A stretch of 32,865 nucleotides of DNA from Cytophagales bacterium (GTDB taxonomy: Bacteria > Bacteroidota > Bacteroidia > Cytophagales > Spirosomataceae), in the NCBI GenBank assembly GCA_013298865.1, contig JAAFJL010000044.1:1-32865 (forward strand). Reading direction: 5' to 3'. Of the stretch, positions 1 to 8,763 are shown piece by piece. Numbering within the stretch: the stretch's first letter is position 1; each line of letters begins with the position of its first letter. The position numbers were made by a program, and so were the translations under genes. The notes beneath the pieces were generated by a model. That model saw only the letters and a list, made by a program, of their open reading frames with translations, did no database searches and had not been told where the DNA came from.

Positions 1-1
1 C

Positions 2-85
2 AATAATCTTGACTTTCGTGATAATATCTTTTGGATTGGATGTGGGTTACACAATCTTAGAATAAGACACAGAATCAAAACATAA
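2..85 (+). CDS. 3' end of a probable transposase (partial, cut by window edge)
   Basis: The first frame is open from the window edge and encodes about 27 residues before a TAA at 83-85. The tail contains FWIGCGLHNLRI. An H-N-L/F-R motif close to the C-terminus is typical of IS5/DDE_Tnp_4-like transposases, so this may be the end of an insertion sequence lying to the left. Only the tail is visible; the catalytic DDE residues are outside the window. It could also be another protein ending by chance in such residues. Confidence 0.4.
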   Translation, partial: NNLDFRDNIFWIGCGLHNLRIRHRIKT

Positions 86-123
86 AATCTCACAAGTTCC
101 AACAATTATCCTAATAAAGTTTA

Positions 124-1116
124 TTGAAAAAATCCTTCATCACCATGTTTTCAAACAAAAAAATCCGTCTTGTTTTCTTTTCTTTTTTGGTTTTCAATGG
201 AAAAAGTATCGCCCAGACAACTTCATTGACACAATTATTCTATCCAAATATCACTATCAAAGCCGATATTATGCCCGAAAGCGATTTTGGAAATGGTCAA
301 AAACTGGGCATCAATAGAACCACAGCACTCGGAATGATTCCATTAAGTACTGATATAAATGTAGGAATTGGCTTTGGAAAAAAGGCTGATATTCAGGCAA
401 GACACTCTTTGATTATTGCGAATGTAGCCCAAATCAATACAACAATTGATGGCAGAGAACAACCCGAAGGTGGCTACAAAACATTGGGGTTTACATACGT
501 TCAATTGAAAGCAAGTTTAAGGGAAAAGTTTTGGGTTTATGCAATCGGAGGAGGAATTACGCAATCAAATGAAACATTTTTCAATGCCCAACCTTACTTT
601 TATGGCGGTGCGGCAAGGTTAAGAATTTTAGGACTTAAAACTCAAATTCTTTACGGAACAGCCATTATTTATAGTCAAAAATTTAGGGTAATTCCAGTAT
701 TTGGTTTTACAAAATCACTTGGAGATGACTGGAAAGTTTCTGGGATATTGCCATTTAGAGCAAGTTTGACTTATAAATCTAACAAATGGCTTCATTTTGA
801 TTTTAATAGTATCTATGACGGTTATAGTGCTGGTTATCAGGAGTTTATTGCCACTGAAAAGCAAATCAAGCGACAAAATTTTCAGCAAGTAAGATTTAGT
901 TTATCTGCCAATGCACATTTATTGAACGTCTTTAATATTGGAATTGAAGGTGGAGTTGGTACTTTCAGACAAATGAAAACTTTTAATTCTGCTAATGAAA
1001 ATACAAAAACCACTGACCTACCAATTGCTCCATATTTGGGCGTAAGTCTGAGATATATCACAACAAAATCTAATGTTTCTTCAAAGTTTTTGAGGGGTAC
1101 AGGAATTGGGTTGTGA
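124..1116 (+). CDS. Secreted, probably outer-membrane beta-barrel-like protein of unknown function
   Basis: I do not recognise a named family. The N-terminus has basic residues, a hydrophobic stretch and a likely signal-peptidase site after SIAQ. The remainder is rich in alternating aromatic/aliphatic and Gly/Asn residues, as in outer-membrane barrel proteins of Bacteroidota (for example short runs such as YAIGGG, YFYGGAARL and GVSLRYIT). The first possible start is TTG at 124; an in-frame ATG at 145 keeps the complete signal peptide and is an equally good start. The gene is convergent with the thioredoxin-fold gene, with a 50-bp gap and no obvious terminator. The product may be a porin-like or assembly-related barrel; the role is unknown. 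Confidence 0.7.
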   Translation: MKKSFITMFSNKKIRLVFFSFLVFNGKSIAQTTSLTQLFYPNITIKADIMPESDFGNGQKLGINRTTALGMIPLSTDINVGIGFGKKADIQARHSLIIANVAQINTTIDGREQPEGGYKTLGFTYVQLKASLREKFWVYAIGGGITQSNETFFNAQPYFYGGAARLRILGLKTQILYGTAIIYSQKFRVIPVFGFTKSLGDDWKVSGILPFRASLTYKSNKWLHFDFNSIYDGYSAGYQEFIATEKQIKRQNFQQVRFSLSANAHLLNVFNIGIEGGVGTFRQMKTFNSANENTKTTDLPIAPYLGVSLRYITTKSNVSSKFLRGTGIGL

Positions 1117-1166
1117 GTTTTAGAGTTTACTTTGGCTAATATCAATAATCGTAATCGGTTTGGTGT

Positions 1167-2432
1167 TTATTTTCCCAAACGGGCATTGATTTTTACTAAC
1201 AATGCCTTAATATCAGTGGTGTCGCCTTTGATTTGGTCAGATAAAAATATTGTTTTTTCAGCATAAGTTTTAGCCAAATTCATATCATCACCAATTTTGA
1301 AAAGTAGATTAGCAACCGTATCGTTATTGTAGGGTTCTGAACTTTTTTCGACAGATAGAATCCCCCATTTAAGAGCTTGTTTCAATAACTCTTTGTCATC
1401 AGATTTTTCAAAAAACCCCCAAGCATATTGATTTAATTCAACTGCCGAAATGTCTTTGTCTAAACTCATAAGCTGGTTGACTAAACTTATATATTCAGCA
1501 TTGAATGTCTTTTCATTCTGAAAACCATAAATTTTGTATTTCAAAATAATGAGTTTTGTCTCTTCTTCACTGAATTCTTTTTTGAGATTTGTTTCTAATT
1601 TGGCGTTATCAATTTTCTGAGTTTTTGCATCTAATGATTTATTAAAACAATCATTTCGTTTGACATCAAAGATAAATCGTTTCGCATTCATGTTATAGTT
1701 CATCTTTAAATAAGACTCAAAATCTTTTTCATGATTTTTAACGTAATCGAACTCTTTTGAATCCTTTTTCCAAGCAACGTAAATGACAAATTGCTGATTT
1801 TCTTCCAAACTCCAATTGGATTGTGTAGCAAGATATTCTTTACAAACCTTGGCTGTTAAAATATTGTCATCAAATGATTGAATCAAGAAATTGACAAATA
1901 GTTTTAAAAATGCTGGAGATTTCTCACCTTTTTCATATCTCTTTTTCAAGTTGCTTGATTGAGTTTCAGGATTTAATCCTGCATTTATTTGTTCAATCAA
2001 TTGAGTATCTTCTATATTTCCGCCGCCCACTATTCTGTGAACCAACTCACCTTTTGGATTAAAAATTAACATCGTTGGATAAGCTCTAACAAAATAATCT
2101 TTTTCAAATTTTTCCGATAAACCATAATTATTCTTTACAGACTCTTCGTCTTTGGGTGTTCTATCCATTTGCAGTTTGAAGGCAACGAGATTTTTTGTAA
2201 AAAACTCTCCTGTCTTTTCAGAGGCAAATGCCCCTTTATCGAGCATTTTACATGGACCACACCAAGTGGTAAAACAATCAACAAAAATGTGTTTATTTTC
2301 TTTCTGAGCTTTTGTTACAATTTGTTCCCAAGAAGAATTCTTTTCAAATTGAATTCCTTTTTCATTACTTGTTTGTGCAAAAGCGAATATTGAAATAAAT
2401 AGGAATGAGGTAATAAGAATGGCGTTTTTCAT
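1167..2432 (-). CDS. Secreted thioredoxin-fold protein
   Basis: 421 residues with a signal peptide ending at FAQ (about residue 20). A thioredoxin domain follows, with the redox motif WCGPC (Cys58, Cys61) in the context VDCFTTWCGPCKML and a cis-Pro region AYPTMLIFNPKGE. Such domains reduce or isomerise disulfides in the periplasm. The C-terminal 250 residues are mostly helical, Lys/Glu-rich and unfamiliar; they could be a TPR-like binding domain and contain a further Cys (NDCFNKS). The gene is longer than a classical thioredoxin and resembles the long thioredoxin-family proteins common in Bacteroidota. Monocistronic by position; its substrate is not visible. Confidence 0.85.
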   Translation of the reverse strand: MKNAILITSFLFISIFAFAQTSNEKGIQFEKNSSWEQIVTKAQKENKHIFVDCFTTWCGPCKMLDKGAFASEKTGEFFTKNLVAFKLQMDRTPKDEESVKNNYGLSEKFEKDYFVRAYPTMLIFNPKGELVHRIVGGGNIEDTQLIEQINAGLNPETQSSNLKKRYEKGEKSPAFLKLFVNFLIQSFDDNILTAKVCKEYLATQSNWSLEENQQFVIYVAWKKDSKEFDYVKNHEKDFESYLKMNYNMNAKRFIFDVKRNDCFNKSLDAKTQKIDNAKLETNLKKEFSEEETKLIILKYKIYGFQNEKTFNAEYISLVNQLMSLDKDISAVELNQYAWGFFEKSDDKELLKQALKWGILSVEKSSEPYNNDTVANLLFKIGDDMNLAKTYAEKTIFLSDQIKGDTTDIKALLVKINARLGK

Positions 2433-2556
2433 GTTGCTTTTGTTTGAAGGTAAATGGAAGTACTTATTTGTATAACTAACGGAAATACAAAATCTTTGGT
2501 ATTATGATTCATAGTGTTTAACTGTATTTAACAAGTGGAAGAGATTTAAGGTGTAA

Positions 2557-3300
2557 CTATCTCATCCTTAAAACATTATCACAAATAATAGCGGTTGCAA
2601 TTCCTGCATTCAGCGACTCTGCTTGTCCAAATCTTGGAATTGTAATTCGCTTGGAAACTAACTTTTCAACTGCTTCCGAAATTCCATTGGCTTCGTTTCC
2701 AATGACAATTAATCCTGCTTTTTCAAAATTTGTATGATGAACATTTTCTCCATCGAGCAAAGCACCATAGACGGGTAAAGTGCTTTTTTGTAAGAAATTA
2801 ATTAGCTCTGTATAAAAAATATTCACCCTCGTGAATGACCCCATTGTGGCAGAAATTACTTTAGGATTATAAAAATCTACGGTGTCTTTTGAACAAATAA
2901 TCTTGTCTATCCCGTACCAATCAGCGATTCTGATAATTGTTCCAAGGTTGCCAGGGTCACGAATATCATCTAAAACCAAGGCATATTCATTGTTTCCAAC
3001 CAATATTTCCTGATTAGCTTTCGTTCTGACAACGGCGATGGCAGCATTGTTCGTCGAAAAACTTCCTGCTTGTTCCAAATCGGTATCTTTTACAATTTCA
3101 GCCTTAATTGGTTGTTTGTCTAAGATAGCTTGACTTTCTTTGTAAAAATCATCGGTTACATAAAGAAATTCAATCTCAAAATCAGATTGTAAAACTTCAA
3201 GCACACTTTTTGCCCCTTCTACAACAAAAGCCTGATTTTCAATCCTAAACTTTTTTTGTTGAAGAGATTTAATATATTTAATTTGATTTTTGGAAAGCAT
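2557..3300 (-). CDS. TrmH/SpoU-family RNA 2'-O-methyltransferase
   Basis: 247 residues. The N-terminus (MLSKNQIKYIKSLQQKKFR) is the short substrate-binding domain typical of TrmH/RlmB-like proteins. The SPOUT domain follows with its three motifs: DIRDPGNLGTIIRIA, VIGNEANGIS and IPRFGQAESLNAGIATAI, which form the knotted SAM-binding site. The family transfers methyl to ribose 2'-O in rRNA or tRNA; the exact target cannot be read from sequence. The start codon lies only bases from the divergent tamL start, so the promoter of this gene must sit inside the 5' part of tamL. Confidence 0.9.
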   Translation of the reverse strand: MLSKNQIKYIKSLQQKKFRIENQAFVVEGAKSVLEVLQSDFEIEFLYVTDDFYKESQAILDKQPIKAEIVKDTDLEQAGSFSTNNAAIAVVRTKANQEILVGNNEYALVLDDIRDPGNLGTIIRIADWYGIDKIICSKDTVDFYNPKVISATMGSFTRVNIFYTELINFLQKSTLPVYGALLDGENVHHTNFEKAGLIVIGNEANGISEAVEKLVSKRITIPRFGQAESLNAGIATAIICDNVLRMR

Positions 3301-5839
3301 ATTTATAACTCATTATTTTTTGAAATACTTTTTATACATAATTCTTTTATTTTTACTACTGTCGTCAGTAGCTTGCTCGCCCAAGTTATCAGGGAATGCC
3401 CCTTTGTTGTATTCACAGTCAGTAAGCGGCAATAAATTAATTAGTTCTGAGCGTCTGGAGGCACTTTTGCCACAAAAACCAAATCGGAAAATTCTGAAAC
3501 TGCCCTTTACACCTTGGGTAAGTTTATACCAAAGCCAACTACATAAAATCCCAAAATGGGAAAAACAAATCGTTGAAATTGATAGTGTTTTCTTGGCAAA
3601 AACTAAATCTTTAGATACTATTTCACAAGCGTACAAAAAACTTTTTGCAAAAAAAGAAAAGAAGATTCAACGACTCAATCAAAAATTAACCGATGGTAAT
3701 TTTAGAATGAAACTTGGTGAACTACCCGTCTATTTTTATGAAAGAGATGCACAAAATAACGTTGAAAAAATACGTCTTTTCCTACGGAACAGAGGGTTCT
3801 TCAATGCAAAGGTAAGTTATAAAATACGCCCACAATTGAGTTTAAGCTCTATTTCAAAAAAGTTTTTTAGCAAGAAAAAGGAAAAATATAGCAACGACAC
3901 ATCTATTGTTGGTGCAAAGAATGTGATTGTAACATATATAGTCAATGAAGGAAATGGTTACGTAATTTCAAAAAATGATTCAGTGGTTGTGGCTGATAGA
4001 ACAATTCGAGAAATTCTAAAGACGCATCAAGACAAAAGTCTTCTGAAAATTAATGAATATTTTGACGTTGACAACCAAAATGCTGAGAAGGTTAGAATTG
4101 AAAAGCTATTGAAAGACAATGGATATTTCCTTTTCACGAAAGAAGCCATCAGGATGCTTGTAGATGACCGTGATACTACAAAACGCCACGCTGTAAAAAT
4201 TATCACCAATATACCTTCTAAAGATTACGGAATAAAAAATCCGCTATACAGTAAAATATTCCCACTCAATACCGTCAGAATGGTCATTGATGGGTCTTCG
4301 CCAATGATTGAATCTCCTGTGGTTGATACTGTAAAAACCAATGGAGTAGAGTATATTTTTGTTAATAAAAAATATTCCACCAAATTATTAGATACAAAAA
4401 TTTCAATTCGTCCAGACGGTGTTTACAGTTCTCAGAAAGTCACAGACACCCAAAAACGGCTTTATAATTTAGACCAATTCAAGTTCACAAACGTCAATTT
4501 TGATACCACAAGAGGGTCTCTTAACACAACAATTTATACTGTCCCATTGGACAAATATAACCTTGGAGTTGAATTTGGGGCAAGTGTTTTCCAACTTGTC
4601 CCTGGTCCATTTGCGAATTTTTCATTGAAAGTTAGAAATATTTTGGGCGGATTAGAATCCTTAGAAACCAATATTCGTGCAGGTTATGAGGCACAATTGG
4701 GCTTTTTACAGACCAATACAGTTAGACAAAATGTGGATTTAAGTTTTTCTACATCTCTGATTTTTCCGCAAATGTTAATCCCAAGAAAATGGGCTTCTAT
4801 TTTTGAGAATTATACACCAAAATCTCTAATCGGACTGGGTATTAGCTACGTAGATAGGCAGGAGTTTAAACTGCTTAATTTCCGTTCTTCATTAACTTAT
4901 TCGTGGAAACTATCTAATTATCAGTCATTTAATGTGTCGCTTTTAGATTTAAACCTAATTCAAACCCCAGATAAAACAAGCGAGTTTAATAGTTATCTTG
5001 ATGACCAAAGAAAGATTGGAAATAACATTTTTATCAACTTTAATCCTTCTTTTGTATCAAGTGTAAGTGGCTGGTATATTTATGATGACAATATCCTAAG
5101 ACAAAATAAAACCTCTAAATATTTTAGAATTTTATTAGAATCAGGTGGAACAACACTGAATTTTATTCCAAATAACAGGATTGGCTTCTTGGACAAAATA
5201 TTTGTTGGTAATATTGATTCGCTTCAATTTTATCGGTTCTTGAAATTCAATGTTGATTATAGAATTTATAGGTCAATCTCTAAAAATTCGATGTTTGCCT
5301 TGCGTCTTAACACAGGAATTGCATACGCTTATGACAAAAGCGGGGTTTTGCCTTATGAAAAAAACTTCTTTGTTGGTGGACCAAATAGTATTCGTGCATG
5401 GCGACCAAGACGTTTGGGGGCAGGGTCTTTTGCTGGAAATACAGATTATAGATTTGAACAACCTGGTAGTATTTTGTTAGAAGCAAGTGCCGAATACCGT
5501 TTTAAATTATTCCATTTTTTAGGAGATTTTAACGGGGCATTATTTGTTGATGCAGGCAATGTCTGGACACTCAAAAACCAAAGTGGTGCAGATTTAGGTT
5601 CTACTGATTTTGCATTAGATAAATTTCTTGGAGAAATCGCTATTGGTACAGGAATGGGCTTACGCCTTGATTTTAAGTACTTTGTCATTCGTTTAGATGC
5701 TGGTGTAAAAGTAATTGACCCCTCAAATCCCAAAGGAAAACGCTACGTTTTAAATAAATTCAATTTATATCGGGATGGCACCGCTCCACAAGCTCCTTTT
5801 TTACCCGTACTCAATATCGGAATCGGGTATCCGTTTTGA
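3290..5839 (+). CDS. tamL: TamL-type outer-membrane lipoprotein of the Omp85 (BamA/TamA) family
   Basis: 849 residues from a TTG at 3290; a second TTG at 3320 (MKYFLYII...) leaves the signal peptide intact and avoids overlap with the divergent methyltransferase. The lipobox SSVAC places the lipidated Cys at residue 29, a feature of Bacteroidota TamL rather than classical TamA. POTRA-like repeats occupy roughly residues 140-420 (for example RLFLRNRGFFNAKVSYKI). The C-terminal half is an Omp85 barrel containing GGPNSIRAWRPRRLGAGS, the counterpart of the conserved VRGF/Y loop, and it ends in an aromatic residue (GIGYPF). The family works with inner-membrane TamB in envelope biogenesis; no tamB is adjacent here. 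Confidence 0.88.
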   Translation: MESIFITHYFLKYFLYIILLFLLLSSVACSPKLSGNAPLLYSQSVSGNKLISSERLEALLPQKPNRKILKLPFTPWVSLYQSQLHKIPKWEKQIVEIDSVFLAKTKSLDTISQAYKKLFAKKEKKIQRLNQKLTDGNFRMKLGELPVYFYERDAQNNVEKIRLFLRNRGFFNAKVSYKIRPQLSLSSISKKFFSKKKEKYSNDTSIVGAKNVIVTYIVNEGNGYVISKNDSVVVADRTIREILKTHQDKSLLKINEYFDVDNQNAEKVRIEKLLKDNGYFLFTKEAIRMLVDDRDTTKRHAVKIITNIPSKDYGIKNPLYSKIFPLNTVRMVIDGSSPMIESPVVDTVKTNGVEYIFVNKKYSTKLLDTKISIRPDGVYSSQKVTDTQKRLYNLDQFKFTNVNFDTTRGSLNTTIYTVPLDKYNLGVEFGASVFQLVPGPFANFSLKVRNILGGLESLETNIRAGYEAQLGFLQTNTVRQNVDLSFSTSLIFPQMLIPRKWASIFENYTPKSLIGLGISYVDRQEFKLLNFRSSLTYSWKLSNYQSFNVSLLDLNLIQTPDKTSEFNSYLDDQRKIGNNIFINFNPSFVSSVSGWYIYDDNILRQNKTSKYFRILLESGGTTLNFIPNNRIGFLDKIFVGNIDSLQFYRFLKFNVDYRIYRSISKNSMFALRLNTGIAYAYDKSGVLPYEKNFFVGGPNSIRAWRPRRLGAGSFAGNTDYRFEQPGSILLEASAEYRFKLFHFLGDFNGALFVDAGNVWTLKNQSGADLGSTDFALDKFLGEIAIGTGMGLRLDFKYFVIRLDAGVKVIDPSNPKGKRYVLNKFNLYRDGTAPQAPFLPVLNIGIGYPF

Positions 5840-5841
5840 TA

Positions 5842-5960
5842 CAGTGAACAGTTAGCAGTAATCAGTGGACAGTTTTTTTCAGTGTGCAGTTAGCAGTTAT
5901 AGGCTATTTGATTATCGATAACTGTTGACTGATAACTGAAAACCTGATAACTGTTCACTG
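5842..5960. repeat. Palindromic intergenic repeat (CAGTTAGCAGT type)
   Basis: Begins three bases after the tamL stop. The left part CAGTGAACAGTTAGCAG matches the reverse complement of 5944-5960 at 16 of 17 positions. Between the arms are further degenerate copies of CAGTTAGCAGT/ATAACTG in both orientations. The transcript could fold into a long imperfect hairpin and act as terminator or mRNA stabiliser for tamL. Similar repeats are familiar in Bacteroidota intergenic regions; the mobility mechanism is not visible. Confidence 0.7.
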
Positions 5961-6002
5961 AAATCCCCTGCCATTCTGTCAGTAAATCCCATTTTTTTAA
6001 TG

Positions 6003-6010
6003 TAACTTTG
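6003..6010 (+). promoter_or_regulatory. Candidate -7 element of a Bacteroidota promoter for miaB
   Basis: TAACTTTG matches the Bacteroidota -7 consensus TAnnTTTG and sits 68 bp before the miaB ATG. No convincing -33 TTTG is present at the usual distance, so the call is tentative. Confidence 0.35.
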
Positions 6011-6077
6011 TAGAAGATTTTGTTGCACGGTTCATAGAATCGTGGAGTAGAATTATAAATTAAAATAGTAATCAATT

Positions 6078-7375
6078 ATGCATAGTTTAGAGATTTTAAC
6101 AGAAGAGGATAAAGAAGTTTTGGATGTTGCCCGTATCTCAGTTGACCAACAGGATAAGGCTTCCAAAAGAAAATTATACATAGAAAGTTACGGTTGTCAG
6201 ATGAATTTTTCTGATAGCGAAATAGTTACATCCATCCTGCAAGATGGAGGATTTGCCACTACTTCTCTGGCAGATGAAGCGGATGTTATCTTGTTGAATA
6301 CCTGTGCAATACGTGAAAATGCCGAGCAAAAAGTACGTAATCGGTTAAAGCAATTTGTACATCTAAAAAAACGTCGTCCGCAAACTGTTGTTGGGGTTTT
6401 GGGATGTATGGCAGAACGCCTAAAAACCAAATTTTTAGAAGAAGAAAAAATCGTTGACCTTGTAGTTGGACCAGACGCATATCGAGATTTACCCAATTTA
6501 GTTTCAGAAGCAGACGAAGGAAATAGAGCTATCAATGTTTTACTTTCTCGGGATGAAACTTACGCTGACATTTCACCTATTCGTCTGAATTCCAATGGAG
6601 TAACAGCTTTTGTGAGTATCATGCGAGGCTGCGACAATATGTGTTCGTTCTGCGTAGTCCCTTTCACTCGTGGACGTGAACGTTCTCGTGATGTTGATTC
6701 AATTTTAAGAGAATGTCAAGAATTATTAGATAATGGTTATCAACATCACACCCAAAAGACATCACAGACGAAGTTTTACACACCATCAAAAAGTATGAAA
6801 ATATTTGTAATTATATCCATTTACCAGCACAAAGTGGCAATTCGAGAATTTTGAAATTAATGAATCGCACCTACGACCGTGAGTGGTATATGAACCGTAT
6901 TGATGCCATTCGTTCAATTATCGGAATTGATTGTGGGATTTCACAAGATTTGATTGCAGGTTTTTGTTCAGAAACCGAGGAAGAACACCAAGATACACTT
7001 TCATTGATGAAATACGTACAATATGACTATGGTTATATGTTTACTTATTCTGAAAGACCTGGAACACCCGCAGCTAAAAAATTAGCAGATGATGTTCCTG
7101 AAGAAGTGAAGAAAAGACGTTTGCAAGAAATTATAGCCTTACAAAGAGAACTTTCGTTAGAACGAAATAAATTATCAATCGGGAAAATTGAAAAAGTTTT
7201 AGTAGAAGGTTTCTCAAAACGTTCTGACGACTTTTTACAGGGAAGAAATGACCAAAATAAAGTCGTAGTTTTTCCAAAAGAAAATTCTGATGGTGTGGCG
7301 TTTCGCAAAGGGGATTACGTAAATGTTTTAATCAAAGATTGTTCAACAGGAACATTATTGGGAGAAGCAGTGTAG
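6078..7375 (+). pseudogene. miaB: tRNA-2-methylthio-N6-dimethylallyladenosine synthase MiaB, broken by an out-of-frame internal deletion
   Basis: The N-terminal part (6078 to about 6740) carries the MTTase domain ([35 protein letters not shown]) and the radical-SAM motif C185-C189-C192 in [23 protein letters not shown]. After DNGY (codon 221) the frame goes astray and stops at 6852-6854. From 6746 another frame continues the family exactly ([11 protein letters not shown], then [27 protein letters not shown]) to a complete TRAM domain ending at 7375. The segment normally lying between, containing LLGQNV and the strand before TSHP (about 45-60 residues in relatives), is absent. The lost length must be 1 modulo 3. 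The two parts plus that segment would give the usual ~480 residues. MiaB adds methylthio to i6A37 of tRNAs; activity is not expected from this sequence. A sequence or assembly error is an alternative. Confidence 0.88.
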
Positions 7376-7422
7376 CTTTTAACACAACTTCAGTTAAACC
7401 GTTCACCATTAACCGTCAAAAA

Positions 7423-8763
7423 ATGACCAATTCAGAAATACAACCTGTAAAAGCTCGTTTCGGAATTATTGGCAACTCACCTGCACTCAATCACGCCATT
7501 GAGGTAGCAGTGCAAGTTGCCCCGACCGACATGACTGTGCTTATTACGGGAGAAAGTGGGTCTGGTAAAGAGTCATTTTCTAAAATAATACATAATCTTT
7601 CTGCACGAAAACACGGGCAATTCATTGCTGTAAACTGCGGTGCAATACCAGAAGGAACAATTGATTCAGAGTTATTTGGGCATGAAAAAGGCTCTTTCAC
7701 AGGAGCGATTGAGGCAAGAAAAGGCTATTTTGAAGTAACAGACGGGGGAACGATTTTCTTAGATGAAATTGCAGAATTACCACTCGGCACACAAGCACGT
7801 TTGTTGAGAGTTTTAGAAAATGGAGAATTTATTAGAGTAGGTTCTTCAAAAGTTCAAAAAACAAATGTTCGGGTTGTTGCTGCAACAAATGTAAATTTAA
7901 TTCAAGCAGTTGAAAGAAATCGTTTTCGAGAAGATTTATATTATCGTTTAAATACCGTCCCGATTTTTGTACCACCACTGCGTGAAAGAGGTTTAGATAT
8001 TGAGTTATTATTTAGAAAGTTCACTACGGATTTTGCTGAAAAATACCGCATAAAACCAATTTCTTTAACCAGTGACGCACAAGATTTATTGCTAAAACAA
8101 CGTTTTCCAGGTAACATTAGACAACTCAAAAATCTGGCAGAACAAATTTCTATTCTTGAAGTTGACGAACGTATTATTGATGCCCAAAGACTTGGAGGTT
8201 ATCTTCAATTGAATAATGGCAGAAATAATAGTAGCCTGATTCGGAAAGATTTTGATGAACAAAATTCTGACAATTTTAGTGAAAGGGAATTGCTCTACAA
8301 AATCCTTTTTGATATGCGAAAGGATGTTACAGAACTCAAAAAAATGTTTTTGAAAGTTCTCCAAAATGATGGTAATATTTCGGACGATATTCTGAAAGGA
8401 AACGAGACAATGTTCCAAAATATGGAATCAGAATTATCAAAAGGTAACGGATATAATTCCGAAATTCAGCATAATTTAAGTTTGCCTTCAACCGATTATA
8501 ATGGAGGCTACCACAACAATAATTCTGATAATGAACTGAAAATCATTACCTTAGAGAGTAATATTGAGACAAAAGAAAATGTAATTGATGTTACGCATAC
8601 TGCCGAAGAAGTTTCTCTTTCACTCGAAAAGCAAGAGAAAGATATGATTATTAAAGCCCTAAAAAAGAATCGGAATAAGCGAAAATATGCAGCACAAGAT
8701 TTAGGAATTTCAGAAAGAACACTTTACCGAAAAATTAAACAGTATGACATTGAAGAAGATTAA
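7423..8763 (+). CDS. Sigma-54-interacting AAA+ transcriptional regulator (no receiver domain)
   Basis: 446 residues from ATG 7423, 47 bp after miaB; an upstream in-frame start at 7339 would overlap miaB and adds unfamiliar sequence. The central AAA+ domain has Walker A GESGSGKE (43-50), the sigma-54 contact loop GSFTGA (90-95, a Ser variant of GAFTGA), Walker B TIFLDEI (110-116) and the arginine-finger region RFREDLYYRLN (167-177). Residues ~250-400 are an Asn/Glu-rich linker. The last ~40 residues form a Fis-type helix-turn-helix (AAQDLGISERTLYRKIKQY). There is no N-terminal sensory or receiver domain, so activity may be set by abundance or by a partner. Its last 20 bp overlap lptE, implying co-transcription with envelope genes. 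A sigma-54-like promoter precedes groES 2.2 kb downstream. Confidence 0.9.
   Translation: MTNSEIQPVKARFGIIGNSPALNHAIEVAVQVAPTDMTVLITGESGSGKESFSKIIHNLSARKHGQFIAVNCGAIPEGTIDSELFGHEKGSFTGAIEARKGYFEVTDGGTIFLDEIAELPLGTQARLLRVLENGEFIRVGSSKVQKTNVRVVAATNVNLIQAVERNRFREDLYYRLNTVPIFVPPLRERGLDIELLFRKFTTDFAEKYRIKPISLTSDAQDLLLKQRFPGNIRQLKNLAEQISILEVDERIIDAQRLGGYLQLNNGRNNSSLIRKDFDEQNSDNFSERELLYKILFDMRKDVTELKKMFLKVLQNDGNISDDILKGNETMFQNMESELSKGNGYNSEIQHNLSLPSTDYNGGYHNNNSDNELKIITLESNIETKENVIDVTHTAEEVSLSLEKQEKDMIIKALKKNRNKRKYAAQDLGISERTLYRKIKQYDIEED

Noticed and set aside
882..1145. 87-residue minus-strand frame
   Set aside because: It lies almost wholly opposite the barrel-like gene, has no recognisable domain or leader, and is explained as a shadow.
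5890..6075. 61-residue minus-strand frame upstream of miaB
   Set aside because: It is made mainly of the palindromic repeat and the miaB promoter region.
7339..7422. N-terminal extension of the sigma-54 regulator
   Set aside because: It overlaps the end of miaB in another frame, and the ATG at 7423 gives a natural start just before the AAA+ domain.
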